Shown piece after piece: positions 8,708 through 17,519 of a stretch of 35,379 bases of DNA. A program made the position numbers and the translations under genes. A model generated the notes under the pieces. That model saw only the letters and a program-made list of their open reading frames with translations, made no database searches and was not told the DNA's origin. The stretch lies in contig JAKVCP010000014.1 in the NCBI GenBank assembly GCA_022448925.1, forward strand, positions 28,445-63,823, read 5' to 3'. This DNA is from Paracoccaceae bacterium. GTDB taxonomy: Bacteria > Pseudomonadota > Alphaproteobacteria > Rhodobacterales > Rhodobacteraceae. Each line of letters opens with the position of its first letter. Positions within the stretch are counted from its first letter, which is position 1.

Positions 8708-9708
8708 GTGGCCTCCAGGCGGGACTGAATAACGGTTCGGGTCGTCTCGTCGCAGAAAGCGGCGTTCAGCGCTGTTTGGTTGAGCTTTGTGAAGTGTTCA
8801 ACACTCCAATCAAAGGTTTTGACCAGATTGAGGTATTCATCGCGCATGGTGGTGTGAAAAAATGGTGGATCATCCGTCGACACGGTCACCTTGACGCCAC
8901 GGTCCATCAGTTTTGCGATCGGATGCTGGTGCAAGCTGGTGTAGACGCCCAATGTCACGTTGGATCCGGGGCAGATTTCCAAGGTAATCCCCTTCTCCAC
9001 CAGTTCGTCCACCAGGGACAGATCTTCTATGCTGCGCACCCCGTGGCCGATGCGCTGGACGCGCAGATCATTGATCGCATCGCGTACCTCTTGCGGGCCA
9101 CGCCACTCGCCTGCGTGGGTGGTCAACCCCAAACCCGCTTCGCGCGCCATATCGTAACTGTAGGCAAAGTCCTTTTGATGCCCCTGATTCTCGTCGCCTC
9201 CCATGCCGAATCCAACGATCCAGTCACCAGCGGTTTCGGCGGCGCAGATGGCAGTTTGCCTGGCCTTTTCGGGGCCAAAATGGCGGATGCAGGTGACGAT
9301 ACCCCGCAACGTGACGCCCATTTGACGCTCTGCGGTTGCGGCGGCTTCTTGCATGGCGTGCAGATACTCGCGCCAGGCGCCAAGATCCCTGCCTCCACAG
9401 AAATCCGGTGAAATGAATGTTTCGGCATAGACCACCCCAGAGGCGGCGCATTCTTCCAGCACCGCTGTGGTCAAGCGAGCGTAATCTTCGGGCGTTTGCA
9501 GAACCTGGGTCGCGGCCTCATAGACACTGAGGAAATGCACAAAATCACGAAAGGCATAGCTCCCGTCTTCTTGAAAGACTCCGGTCAGGTCGACGCGTTT
9601 TTCCTGTGCCAACCCGCGGATGAACTGCGGCGGGGCGGCGCCTTCGATATGCAGGTGCAACTCCACTTTCGGCAGTGAACCGATGGTCGCCAGAGTGTCT
9701 TCGTCCAT
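8704..9708 (-). CDS. add: Adenosine deaminase
   Basis: Hydrolytic deamination of adenosine or deoxyadenosine to inosine forms. 334 residues from the ATG at 9708, which overlaps the deoB stop by one base (TGATG). A GTG one codon earlier is in frame but less likely. Zinc-site and catalytic motifs are in order: [11 protein letters not shown] (two histidines), TTHAGEW (histidine), GHGVRSIED (catalytic histidine) and [11 protein letters not shown] (paired aspartates). The related adenine and aminofutalosine deaminases share these motifs. The salvage operon context favours adenosine deaminase. Confidence 0.92.
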   Translation of the reverse strand: MDEDTLATIGSLPKVELHLHIEGAAPPQFIRGLAQEKRVDLTGVFQEDGSYAFRDFVHFLSVYEAATQVLQTPEDYARLTTAVLEECAASGVVYAETFISPDFCGGRDLGAWREYLHAMQEAAATAERQMGVTLRGIVTCIRHFGPEKARQTAICAAETAGDWIVGFGMGGDENQGHQKDFAYSYDMAREAGLGLTTHAGEWRGPQEVRDAINDLRVQRIGHGVRSIEDLSLVDELVEKGITLEICPGSNVTLGVYTSLHQHPIAKLMDRGVKVTVSTDDPPFFHTTMRDEYLNLVKTFDWSVEHFTKLNQTALNAAFCDETTRTVIQSRLEAT

Positions 9709-10913
9709 CACAAAAAGCTCTTTCCCGGCCCTTGCGAGGGCACGCCCAGATGTGCTGCGACCGAGGCCGCGATGTCGGCAAAACAGACTTGCCCGATGGT
9801 GCCGGCCCCAAGGCCCGCCATCAGCACCGGCACCCGTTCACGTGTGTGATCCGTGCCGGCCCAGGTCGGGTCATTGCCGTGATCCGCCGTCAGACACAAG
9901 AGGTCATCCTCGCGAAGGCGCGGAAGAAGGTTGCCGAGTTCGGTGTCAAACCATTCCAACGCCCGGGCATACCCTGCCACATCGCGGCGATGACCATACA
10001 GACTGTCGAACTCGACAAAGTTGGCAAACGTCAAGCTGCCGTCTGGTGCCTCGTCCATCAGATCCGAGAGGTGCCGCATCAGCTGCGCGTCTGATCCCTT
10101 GCGCAGATCGTCGATGCCCTCCATCGAGAAGATGTCACCGATTTTTCCGACAGCCTGCACCCTTCGTCCTGCGGTCTGAACCCAGTTTGTCAGTACAGGG
10201 CCCGGCGGTCGGATCGCATAGTCTCGTCGGTTGGCGGTGCGACGAAAATTGCCCGGCTCTCCGACAAAGGGCCGGGCGATCACCCGACCAACTTTCATGG
10301 CATGCAGGTGCGGTGCAAGATCCCTGCACAGCGTCAGAAGACGCTCAAGCCCGAAATATTCTTCATGAGCGGCGATCTGGAACACGCTGTCAGCAGAGGT
10401 ATAGCAGATCGGCCAGCCGGTTCTGATGTGGGCCTCACCAAAGGTGTCGATCATGACCGTGCCCGACCCATGGCACATGGCCAGGATGCCGTCCGTTCCT
10501 GCCAGATCACACGTCCTTGCGATCAGCTGTTTGGAAAAGGCTGGTGTGTCATCTGGAAAATAGTGCCAGTCCCAGGGCACCGGCAAGCCAGCCAGTTCCC
10601 AATGGCCCGACGGCGTATCCTTGCCCGGCGACACCTCTGTTGCAGCCCCCCAAAGACCTTGTGGCTTTGCCGTCAATCCCAGCACATCCAAGCCCGAAGC
10701 CAACCGCACGGCTGCGCCAAGTCCCAGCCCGTCAAGGGTTGGCAAATGCAAAGGCCCGCTGCGGCCCGAGTCTGCTGTGCCATCGGCACAGGCCTTTGCG
10801 ATATTGGCCAGCGTGTTGGCCCCCGTGTCAGGAACAGAACCATTGAAAAATCGATCCGCGTCAGGGGCGCCACCGATGCCGACCGAATCCATGACAACCA
10901 GAAAAGCCCGCAT
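9708..10913 (-). CDS. deoB: Phosphopentomutase
   Basis: Interconverts (deoxy)ribose 1-phosphate and 5-phosphate, linking nucleoside phosphorolysis to the pentose phosphate pathway. 401 residues, close to the usual length. The alkaline-phosphatase-superfamily metal site is visible: FLVVMDSVGIGGAPDA at the N-terminus, the phospho-acceptor threonine in KDTPSGHWELAG, and LTADHGNDPTWAGTDHTRE near the C-terminus. The ATG shares one base with the deoA stop (TGATG) and the stop shares one base with the add start, so translation is probably coupled on both sides. Confidence 0.97.
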   Translation of the reverse strand: MRAFLVVMDSVGIGGAPDADRFFNGSVPDTGANTLANIAKACADGTADSGRSGPLHLPTLDGLGLGAAVRLASGLDVLGLTAKPQGLWGAATEVSPGKDTPSGHWELAGLPVPWDWHYFPDDTPAFSKQLIARTCDLAGTDGILAMCHGSGTVMIDTFGEAHIRTGWPICYTSADSVFQIAAHEEYFGLERLLTLCRDLAPHLHAMKVGRVIARPFVGEPGNFRRTANRRDYAIRPPGPVLTNWVQTAGRRVQAVGKIGDIFSMEGIDDLRKGSDAQLMRHLSDLMDEAPDGSLTFANFVEFDSLYGHRRDVAGYARALEWFDTELGNLLPRLREDDLLCLTADHGNDPTWAGTDHTRERVPVLMAGLGAGTIGQVCFADIAASVAAHLGVPSQGPGKSFL

Positions 10914-12211
10914 CAGGTGATCCTCTCCATGACCAGCGGTGCCTGGTCGACCGATCCGGTCAGCGTGATTGCGGACTGTACGGCGGCCACAGCGGCATCC
11001 GCCGCGGACTCGCGTGCGGCATGCACCCGCGCGAGGGGTTGCCCGATGTCAACATGATCCCCCAAAGAGACGACCTCGGACAGTCCAACAGCCGGGTTCA
11101 CCACGTCACTTTCGACCTGCCTCCCGCCACCCAGCGCCACCACGGCAAGCCCAAGCGCTTCACCATCCATGGCAGACACGCGCCCGGACTGAGGCGCCGG
11201 GATTTCACGGATCACCGGTGCCTCGGGCAAAAACCGCGCCCAGTTTTCAGTGAATTCAACCGGTCCGCCCATGGCATAGACCATCCGGCCAAAGGCCTCT
11301 GCCGCCTCACCAGAGGCGATGACCCTGCGCAGATGCTCAGCGCCTTGGTGTCGGTCGCTCGCAAGGTCCGAAAGCGCCAGCAACTCTGCACCAAGCGCAA
11401 TGGTCAGGTCTGCAAGCCGACCCGGTTGACCTTCCAGCGCCCGCATCACCTCGGCAACTTCAAGGGCATTGCCAAGTGCCGGTGCAAGCGGTTGATCCAT
11501 ATTGGTGACGAGCGCCGTTGTGGCGCAGTCTGCGGCATTTGCAGTCTGCACCAAGGCCTGTGCCAAGGCACGCGCCTCGTCAGGTGATTTCATAAATGCG
11601 CCTGAACCGCACTTGACGTCCAGCACAAGCCTGTCCACCCCGGCCGCCAGCTTTTTGGACAGGATAGATGCCGTGATCAGATCCAGGCTCTCGACTGTTG
11701 CCGTGACATCCCTAACCGCGTAAAGCCGCTTGTCGGCGGGCGCAATGTCAGCGCTGGCAGACACAATCGCACATCCTGCCTCGGCTACCACAGCACGAAA
11801 ATGATCCTCTTGCAGGGCCGTGACAACGCCTGGGATCGCCTCCATCTTGTCAAGCGTGCCCCCGGTGTGTCCCAACCCGCGACCAGAGATCATCGGCACA
11901 CAGGCCCCGCAGGCCGCCAAAGCCGGAGCGAGCAGCAAGCTGACGCAATCCCCAACCCCGCCGGTCGAGTGTTTATCGATCACCGGCCGGTCTGCTTGCC
12001 AATGCAGAACCCGGCCAGAATCGCGCATCGCACGGGTCAGCGCGACACGTCCTCCCTGCCCCAGACCCGACAGGCAAACTCCCATGGCAAACGCTCCGGC
12101 CTGGGCATCGCTGACGCGGCCATCTGCAAGACCCATGGCAAACCAGGTCAAGTCACCTTCGTCAGGAACCTCGCCTCGGCGCAGTTTCGCAATGATCGCT
12201 CGCGCATCCAT
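10913..12211 (-). CDS. deoA: Thymidine phosphorylase
   Basis: Phosphorolysis of thymidine or deoxyuridine to free base and deoxyribose 1-phosphate, the substrate of DeoB. 432 residues. The family signature is clear: VIDKHSTGGVGDCVSLLLAP followed by SGRGLGHTGGTLDKMEAIPG, and later VLDVKCGSGAFMKS. The start is three bases after the cdd stop (TAA TCG ATG), with the ribosome-binding region inside cdd. The gene is in an operon with cdd upstream and deoB downstream. Confidence 0.97.
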   Translation of the reverse strand: MDARAIIAKLRRGEVPDEGDLTWFAMGLADGRVSDAQAGAFAMGVCLSGLGQGGRVALTRAMRDSGRVLHWQADRPVIDKHSTGGVGDCVSLLLAPALAACGACVPMISGRGLGHTGGTLDKMEAIPGVVTALQEDHFRAVVAEAGCAIVSASADIAPADKRLYAVRDVTATVESLDLITASILSKKLAAGVDRLVLDVKCGSGAFMKSPDEARALAQALVQTANAADCATTALVTNMDQPLAPALGNALEVAEVMRALEGQPGRLADLTIALGAELLALSDLASDRHQGAEHLRRVIASGEAAEAFGRMVYAMGGPVEFTENWARFLPEAPVIREIPAPQSGRVSAMDGEALGLAVVALGGGRQVESDVVNPAVGLSEVVSLGDHVDIGQPLARVHAARESAADAAVAAVQSAITLTGSVDQAPLVMERIT

Positions 12212-12214
12212 CGA

Positions 12215-12607
12215 TTAGGTGTTTTCCATGTAGTCTTGCGAAAAAGCGCCGGGCAGCAGATCAGCAACTGTGGTGACGCGCTGTACACCCGCTGTGGTCG
12301 CCATGGTGACCTTGACGTCTGGTCCCGCAAACTCTGCAATTTTCTGCCGGCATCCGCCACAGGGCGTTACTGGCATCGGGCTGTCAGCGATAACACAAAT
12401 TTCGGCGATCTCGGTCTCACCGGCGGCCACCATGGCCGCGATTGCGCCGGCTTCTGCACAGGTGCCTTCGGGGTAAGCCACGTTCTCGACATTGCAGCCG
12501 ACATGGATCGTTCCCGACGGTGTGACAAGCGCGGCGCCAACTTTGAAATTCGAATAGGGCGCGTGTGCGTTTTCCCGTACGGCCGTTGCGGCCCTGAGCA
12601 ATGACAT
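12215..12607 (-). CDS. cdd: Cytidine deaminase
   Basis: Deaminates cytidine and deoxycytidine to uridine forms, the first gene of the salvage operon. 130 residues, the length of small tetrameric cytidine deaminases. HAPYSNFKVGAAL is the substrate segment. The zinc site is made of CAEAGAI (Cys plus the catalytic Glu) and PCGGCRQ (two Cys), the three-cysteine form. The start MSLLRAA is chosen because AAAGGA lies about 6 bases before it; the longer ORF begins with an unlikely N-terminus. maeB diverges across 155 bases that should hold both promoters; no clear operator was seen there. Confidence 0.95.
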   Translation of the reverse strand: MSLLRAATAVRENAHAPYSNFKVGAALVTPSGTIHVGCNVENVAYPEGTCAEAGAIAAMVAAGETEIAEICVIADSPMPVTPCGGCRQKIAEFAGPDVKVTMATTAGVQRVTTVADLLPGAFSQDYMENT

Positions 12608-12762
12608 GAAGATCCTTTCCCACTGAGCATGTGATATGTTGCGGAGCAAACCGACGGAATGCAAGCCCGGCTCGCGGGCAGAGGCCCTGCGACGCCATTT
12701 CCGCTTTTGCAGAACACCGCGTTCGTTTAAGGGTGAACAAAATTCAATTTAGGGACTAAACT

Positions 12763-15042
12763 ATGTCCGATCAGACCAAAGATGCCCTCCGCTCTGCTGC
12801 ATTGAAGTATCACGAAACCCCCAAGCCTGGTAAGCTTGAGGTGCGTGCCACCAAGCCTTTGGCCACGGGACGGGACTTGGCTTTGGCCTATTCGCCCGGC
12901 GTCGCCGAGGCCTGCCTTGAAATCAAGCAAGACGCTACGAACGCGGCACGCTACACGTCACGCGGTAATTTGGTCGCCGTGGTGTCAAACGGATCAGCTG
13001 TTCTGGGATTGGGCAATATTGGGGCACTGGCATCCAAACCCGTGATGGAAGGCAAGGCCGTCCTGTTCAAGAAATTTGCGAATATCGACTGTTTTGACAT
13101 CGAGGTCGACGAGACCGACCCAGAGAAACTGGCACAGATCGTTTGTGCGCTGGAGCCCAGCTTTGGCGCGGTGAACCTGGAAGATATCAAGGCACCAGAC
13201 TGCTTTATCGTTGAAAGGATCTGCCGCGAGCGGATGAACATACCCGTTTTTCACGACGACCAGCACGGCACGGCGATTGTTGTTGGGGCCGCCGCGCGCA
13301 ACGCGTTGCATGTTGCCGGCAAGACCTGGGGTGATATCAAGATCGTTTCGACCGGCGGCGGTGCTGCCGGCATCGCCTGCCTGAATATGCTGATCAAACT
13401 CGGCGTCAAACGCGAAAACATCTGGCTGTGCGATATCCACGGACTGGTATACGAAGGCCGCTCCGAAGACATGAACCCGCAAAAAGCAGCTTTTGCACAG
13501 GCCTCGGATTTGCGCTCACTAGAGGATGTTATCGACAACGCTGACCTGTTTCTGGGGCTTTCGGGACCCAACGTGCTTAGGCCGGACATGGTGGCCCGGA
13601 TGGCCGACAAACCCATCATCTTTGCGCTGGCCAATCCCACACCCGAAATCATGCCCGATGCCGCCCGCGCGGTGAAGCCGGACGCCATCCTGGCGACAGG
13701 CCGCAGCGATTTCCCCAACCAGGTCAACAACGTTCTCTGTTTCCCTTTCATTTTCCGTGGTGCACTGGATGTGGGCGCGACCGAGATAAACGACGCCATG
13801 AAGATCGCCTGCGTCGAAGGCATAGCCGAATTGGCCCGCGCCACCACCAGCGCCGAGGCCGCAGCGGCCTACAAAGGCGAGCAACTGACTTTTGGGGCCG
13901 ATTACCTTATTCCGAAACCCTTTGATCCGCGGTTGTCAGGTGTGGTCGCGACGGCTGTCGCGAAGGCCGCGATGGACTCGGGCGTGGCCACACGCCCCGT
14001 CAAGGATATCGATGCCTATCGCGCGGAACTGGACGCGGCCGTTTACAAGTCCTCGATGCTGATGCGCCCTGTCTTTGAAGCCGCTCGCACTGCGTCGCGC
14101 CGGATTGTGTTTGCCGAGGGCGAAGACGAACGCGTGCTGCGCGCAGCTCAGGCCATTTTGGAAGAGACCACCGAGCAGCCAATCCTTATCGGGCGCCCAG
14201 AGGTCATCGAAATGCGTTGCGAACGTCTGGGACTGGAAATTCGTCCGACCCGCGACTTCAACATTGTGAACCCCGAAAACGACCCGCGCTACCGTGATTA
14301 CTGGGGCTCTTACCACGAAATCATGGCCCGGCGTGGTGTCACCCCGGATCTGGCCCGTGCGATCATGCGCACCAACACAACCGCGATCGGCGCCGTCATG
14401 GTGCATCGCGGCGAAGCAGACAGCCTGATCTGTGGCACCTTTGGTGAGTTTCGCTGGCACCTGAACTATGTGGAACAGGTTCTGGGCACCCATGATCTGC
14501 GCGCCCACGGGGCGCTTAGCCTGATGATCCTTGAAGATGGGCCCCTTTTCATCGCGGACACGCAGGTGCGCTCGGAACCCTCGCCCGAGCAAATCGCCGA
14601 AACGGTACTTGGGGCCGCGCGCCATATTCGGCGTTTTGGGATAGAGCCCAAGATATCGCTTTGTGCCCAATCCCAGTTCGGATCGACGTCATGCGGTACA
14701 GCCGAGGCCCTGCGGGCAGCGCTGACGATCCTCGACAGTACGCCGCGCGATTTCCAATACGAAGGAGAGATGAACGTCGACGCGGCGCTGGATCCTGTCC
14801 TTCGGGACCGCGTCTTCCCTGGCAGCCGCCTGAACGGCACGGCCAACGCACTGATCTTTGGCCACGCAGATGCCGCCTCTGGTGTGCGCAACATCCTGAA
14901 AATGCGCGCCGGCGGACTTGAGGTCGGCCCGATCCTGATGGGCATGGGCAACCGCGCGCATATCGTAACACCCTCGATCACGGCACGGGGACTTCTGAAC
15001 ATGGCTGCAATTGCCGGGACACCCGTAGGCCACTATGGCTAG
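12763..15042 (+). CDS. maeB: NADP-dependent malic enzyme with phosphotransacetylase-like domain
   Basis: Oxidative decarboxylation of malate to pyruvate, giving NADPH. 759 residues, the size of MaeB-type fusions. The malic enzyme part (about 1-430) has LAYSPGVAEACLEI, PVFHDDQHGTA and the nucleotide-binding VSTGGGAAGIACLNML. The C-terminal part (about 435-755) begins RRIVFAEGEDERVLRAAQ and resembles phosphotransacetylase. In MaeB proteins this domain is usually regulatory, responding to acetyl-CoA, and not catalytic. AGGGA precedes the ATG by about 8 bases. The gene diverges from the cdd operon and is transcribed alone as far as can be seen. Confidence 0.96.
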   Translation: MSDQTKDALRSAALKYHETPKPGKLEVRATKPLATGRDLALAYSPGVAEACLEIKQDATNAARYTSRGNLVAVVSNGSAVLGLGNIGALASKPVMEGKAVLFKKFANIDCFDIEVDETDPEKLAQIVCALEPSFGAVNLEDIKAPDCFIVERICRERMNIPVFHDDQHGTAIVVGAAARNALHVAGKTWGDIKIVSTGGGAAGIACLNMLIKLGVKRENIWLCDIHGLVYEGRSEDMNPQKAAFAQASDLRSLEDVIDNADLFLGLSGPNVLRPDMVARMADKPIIFALANPTPEIMPDAARAVKPDAILATGRSDFPNQVNNVLCFPFIFRGALDVGATEINDAMKIACVEGIAELARATTSAEAAAAYKGEQLTFGADYLIPKPFDPRLSGVVATAVAKAAMDSGVATRPVKDIDAYRAELDAAVYKSSMLMRPVFEAARTASRRIVFAEGEDERVLRAAQAILEETTEQPILIGRPEVIEMRCERLGLEIRPTRDFNIVNPENDPRYRDYWGSYHEIMARRGVTPDLARAIMRTNTTAIGAVMVHRGEADSLICGTFGEFRWHLNYVEQVLGTHDLRAHGALSLMILEDGPLFIADTQVRSEPSPEQIAETVLGAARHIRRFGIEPKISLCAQSQFGSTSCGTAEALRAALTILDSTPRDFQYEGEMNVDAALDPVLRDRVFPGSRLNGTANALIFGHADAASGVRNILKMRAGGLEVGPILMGMGNRAHIVTPSITARGLLNMAAIAGTPVGHYG

Positions 15043-15108
15043 GGGACGGCGCCTCTTTACGTTCACGCCGCGGGGTCGACAGCCTGTATAGTCTGATTTG
15101 CGTTGAAG

Positions 15109-15132
15109 GCCGTTTCCGCATCCGGGAACGGC
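15109..15132 (+). terminator. Possible hairpin terminator after maeB
   Basis: Nine-base arms GCCGTTTCC and GGGAACGGC pair with one wobble around a 6-base loop, 66 bases after the maeB stop. No T-run follows, so termination is only suggested by position. Confidence 0.3.
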
Positions 15133-15269
15133 TACAATGATCGGGAATTTCGCCGATGCGCGGTCGCGGGATTTGCGGTTGCTTAAGGGCGGGTTCCCTT
15201 GTCAAAAGAACTCGACCGCATCACCACGGGGCATGCCGCGTAACGCCTGCATATCTTGGCAGGCATCGA

Positions 15270-15365
15270 TTTGCAGATTTGCAAATTTTTGAATGCGCCC
15301 ATCGATCTGCGGAGTTTTTGATGGTTTGCAAAAGTTTGCAGTAAGCCAGACACATCAATTGCAAA
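15270..15365 (+). promoter_or_regulatory. Cluster of TTTGCAAA-type sites upstream of prpE (ScfR/PccR-like)
   Basis: Five copies or near-copies lie in 96 bases: TTTGCAGA (15270) directly followed by TTTGCAAA (15278); TTTGCAAA (15325) and TTTGCAGT (15335), 10 bases apart; and ATTGCAAA (15358). TTTGCAAA is the half-site known for short-chain acyl-CoA-responsive XRE-type regulators (RamB, and PccR of Rhodobacter sphaeroides, which controls propionyl-CoA use). prpE begins at 15461, so the match of site and target gene is good. The rest of the 418-base gap 15043-15460 shows only the weak hairpin after maeB and a GAGGAGG Shine-Dalgarno before prpE; no further gene is seen. The regulator gene itself is not in the window. 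Confidence 0.6.
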
Positions 15366-15460
15366 TATTTCGCGATATTCTGACGCTTTTTCCGGCAACA
15401 GGCTTGCCGCTTGCCTGATCGCTCTCGTACCTGTTTCCTAACGGTTGAGGAGGACAGATC

Positions 15461-17353
15461 ATGTCGTATGAAGAGGTCTATAAAAGCTGGCAGACCGACC
15501 CCGAGGGGTTCTGGATGCAGGCCGCCCAGTCGATCGACTGGGACACGCCGCCCACCAAGGCGTTGACGGTACATGAAGACGGTCTTTACGACTGGTACGC
15601 CGACGGTATGACCAACACGTGCTGGAACGCTGTGGACCGTCATGTCGACGCCGGAAACGGCGATCGTACGGCGATCATTCATGACAGCCCGATCACCGGT
15701 TCAAAGACTGAAATCACGTTCGCCGAGCTGCGCGACAGGGTGGCGCGCCTTGCCGGGGCCTTGCGTGATAAGGGCATTGAAAAAGGCGACCGGGTGATCA
15801 TCTACATGCCGATGGTACCTGAGGCTCTGGAGGCGATGCTGGCCTGCGCGCGGCTTGGTGCAATCCACTCGGTGGTTTTCGGCGGCTTTGCATCAAACGA
15901 ACTGGCGGTGCGCATCGATGACGCCAAGCCAAAGGCAATCATCGCCGCGTCATGCGGGCTCGAACCTGGTCGCGTCGTGCGCTACAAGCCCCTGATCGAT
16001 GGCGCCATTGACCTGTCCGAGCACAAGCCCGAATTTTGCGTGATTTTCCAGCGCGAACAGGACTTGGCCACTCTGGGCCCCCTTGACCACGACTGGCACG
16101 CTTTCCAGCAGGGCGTGACCCCGGCAGAGTGCCTCCCCGTCGAAGGGACACATCCGGCGTATATCCTGTACACCTCTGGAACGACCGGTCAGCCCAAGGG
16201 CGTGATACGCCAGACCGCCGGACAGCTGGTGGCGCTCAACTGGACGATGAAGAACATTTACAATGTCGACCCCGGAGATGTGTTCTGGGCCGCGTCGGAT
16301 GTTGGCTGGGTCGTGGGCCACAGCTACATCTGTTACGGCCCTTTGATCCACGGCAACACCACGGTCGTTTTTGAGGGCAAACCGATCGGCACTCCGGATG
16401 CCGGCACATTCTGGCGCGTTATTTCAGAGCATAAAGTGAAAAGCTTTTTCACCGCCCCCACAGCCTTTCGTGCAGTCAAGCGTGAAGATCCAACAGGCGC
16501 ATTTGTCAAAAAATACGACCTGAGCTGCCTGGGTCAGGTCTATCTTGCAGGTGAACGCGCCGATCCTGACACCATCACCTGGGCCCAAACCCAGCTGAAC
16601 GTCCCCGTCATCGACCACTGGTGGCAGACCGAAACAGGCTGGGCCATTGCCGCCAACCCACTGGGCATCGAAGAACTTCCAACGAAACTTGGCTCGCCAG
16701 CCGTGGCAATGCCGGGTTACCAGGTCGAAATCCTCGATGACGGCGGCCATCCGATAAAGCCGGGCGAACTTGGCGCAATCGCAGTGAAACTGCCTCTGCC
16801 CCCTTGTACGCTCCCAACGCTATGGAACGCAGAAGACCGCTTTCGCGACAGCTATCTGACGACTTTCCCGGGGTACTACGAAACAGGCGATGCCGGAATG
16901 ATAGATGAAGACGGCTACCTTTACATCATGGCGCGAACCGACGATGTCATCAATGTGGCAGGCCACCGCCTGTCGACCGGCGGGATGGAAGAGGTTCTCG
17001 CCGATCACCCGGATGTAGCGGAATGCGCCGTTATCGGTGTGACCGACCAATTGAAAGGCCAGATGCCCGTTGGCTTTCTCTGCCTGAATAACGGAAGCGG
17101 GCGTGCGCCAAGTGACGTGGTGGGCGAAGTCGTTCAATTGGTCCGGGACAAAATCGGACCTGTTGCGGCGTTCAAACAGGCCGTCGTGGTCGAACGTTTG
17201 CCCAAGACCCGATCCGGCAAGATCCTGCGCGGCGTGATGGTCAAAATCGCAGATGGCCAAGGGTACAAGATGCCCGCCACCATCGACGACCCGGCGATCC
17301 TTGATGAAATCAAGGACGCCCTTCAAACGATTGGCTATGCCAAGACCAGCTGA
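15461..17353 (+). CDS. prpE: Propionyl-CoA synthetase
   Basis: Activates propionate to propionyl-CoA via an adenylate. 630 residues. It begins MSYEEVYKSWQTDPEGFW. CGLEPGRVVRYKPLIDGAI, found in PrpE rather than Acs, and the ligase P-loop YTSGTTGQPKG (237-247) follow, then DHWWQTETGWAI and LPTLWNAEDRF. The C-terminal LPKTRSGKILRG carries catalytic Lys587, equivalent to the acylation-controlled Lys592 of Salmonella PrpE. GAGGAGG lies about 8 bases before the ATG. The upstream TTTGCAAA cluster suggests control by propionyl-CoA-responsive regulation. Acetyl-CoA synthetase is the main alternative but fits the motifs less well. Confidence 0.93.
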   Translation: MSYEEVYKSWQTDPEGFWMQAAQSIDWDTPPTKALTVHEDGLYDWYADGMTNTCWNAVDRHVDAGNGDRTAIIHDSPITGSKTEITFAELRDRVARLAGALRDKGIEKGDRVIIYMPMVPEALEAMLACARLGAIHSVVFGGFASNELAVRIDDAKPKAIIAASCGLEPGRVVRYKPLIDGAIDLSEHKPEFCVIFQREQDLATLGPLDHDWHAFQQGVTPAECLPVEGTHPAYILYTSGTTGQPKGVIRQTAGQLVALNWTMKNIYNVDPGDVFWAASDVGWVVGHSYICYGPLIHGNTTVVFEGKPIGTPDAGTFWRVISEHKVKSFFTAPTAFRAVKREDPTGAFVKKYDLSCLGQVYLAGERADPDTITWAQTQLNVPVIDHWWQTETGWAIAANPLGIEELPTKLGSPAVAMPGYQVEILDDGGHPIKPGELGAIAVKLPLPPCTLPTLWNAEDRFRDSYLTTFPGYYETGDAGMIDEDGYLYIMARTDDVINVAGHRLSTGGMEEVLADHPDVAECAVIGVTDQLKGQMPVGFLCLNNGSGRAPSDVVGEVVQLVRDKIGPVAAFKQAVVVERLPKTRSGKILRGVMVKIADGQGYKMPATIDDPAILDEIKDALQTIGYAKTS

Positions 17354-17374
17354 CCATACTGACCGAACCCCACG

Positions 17375-17430
17375 GGACGGTGGGTGGGGCGCCTTTTCGC
17401 CAAGGCGAAAACAGCGTCACCCACCCGTCC
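17375..17430. terminator. Long nested hairpin between convergent prpE and nadK
   Basis: Outer arms GGACGGTGGGTG and CACCCACCCGTCC pair with one bulged C. Inside lies the perfect palindrome TTTTCGCC-AA-GGCGAAAA (17394-17411). The structure is 21 bases past the prpE stop. It is symmetric enough to act on either strand. The remaining about 90 bases before the nadK end hold one isolated TTTGCAAA at 17480. Confidence 0.6.
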
Positions 17431-17519
17431 AGCCCTGATGCCAATGGGCAGCTACACCTCTGTAAATCCCGCGCGTCTTTTTGCAAACCAACACGCAGTG
17501 CGCGTCCTCCGTCAGCTCG

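Noticed and set aside
8653-9411. 252-codon plus-strand frame across upp and add
   Set aside because: Antisense to two certain enzyme genes; not conserved-looking.
9620-10426. 268-codon plus-strand frame inside deoB
   Set aside because: Very basic, proline- and serine-rich text typical of an antisense frame.
12608-12762. Possible promoter boxes between cdd and maeB
   Set aside because: Several TTG- and TA-rich hexamers exist on both strands but none has acceptable spacing, so no specific promoter is claimed.
13936-14670. 244-codon minus-strand frame inside maeB
   Set aside because: Shadow of the phosphotransacetylase-like domain.
15156-15344. 62-codon plus-strand frame in the prpE upstream region
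   Set aside because: It spans the TTTGCAAA sites, has no ribosome-binding site and no coding character.
17480-17487. Isolated TTTGCAAA between prpE and nadK
   Set aside because: A single copy in a convergent gap without a second half-site nearby; probably chance.
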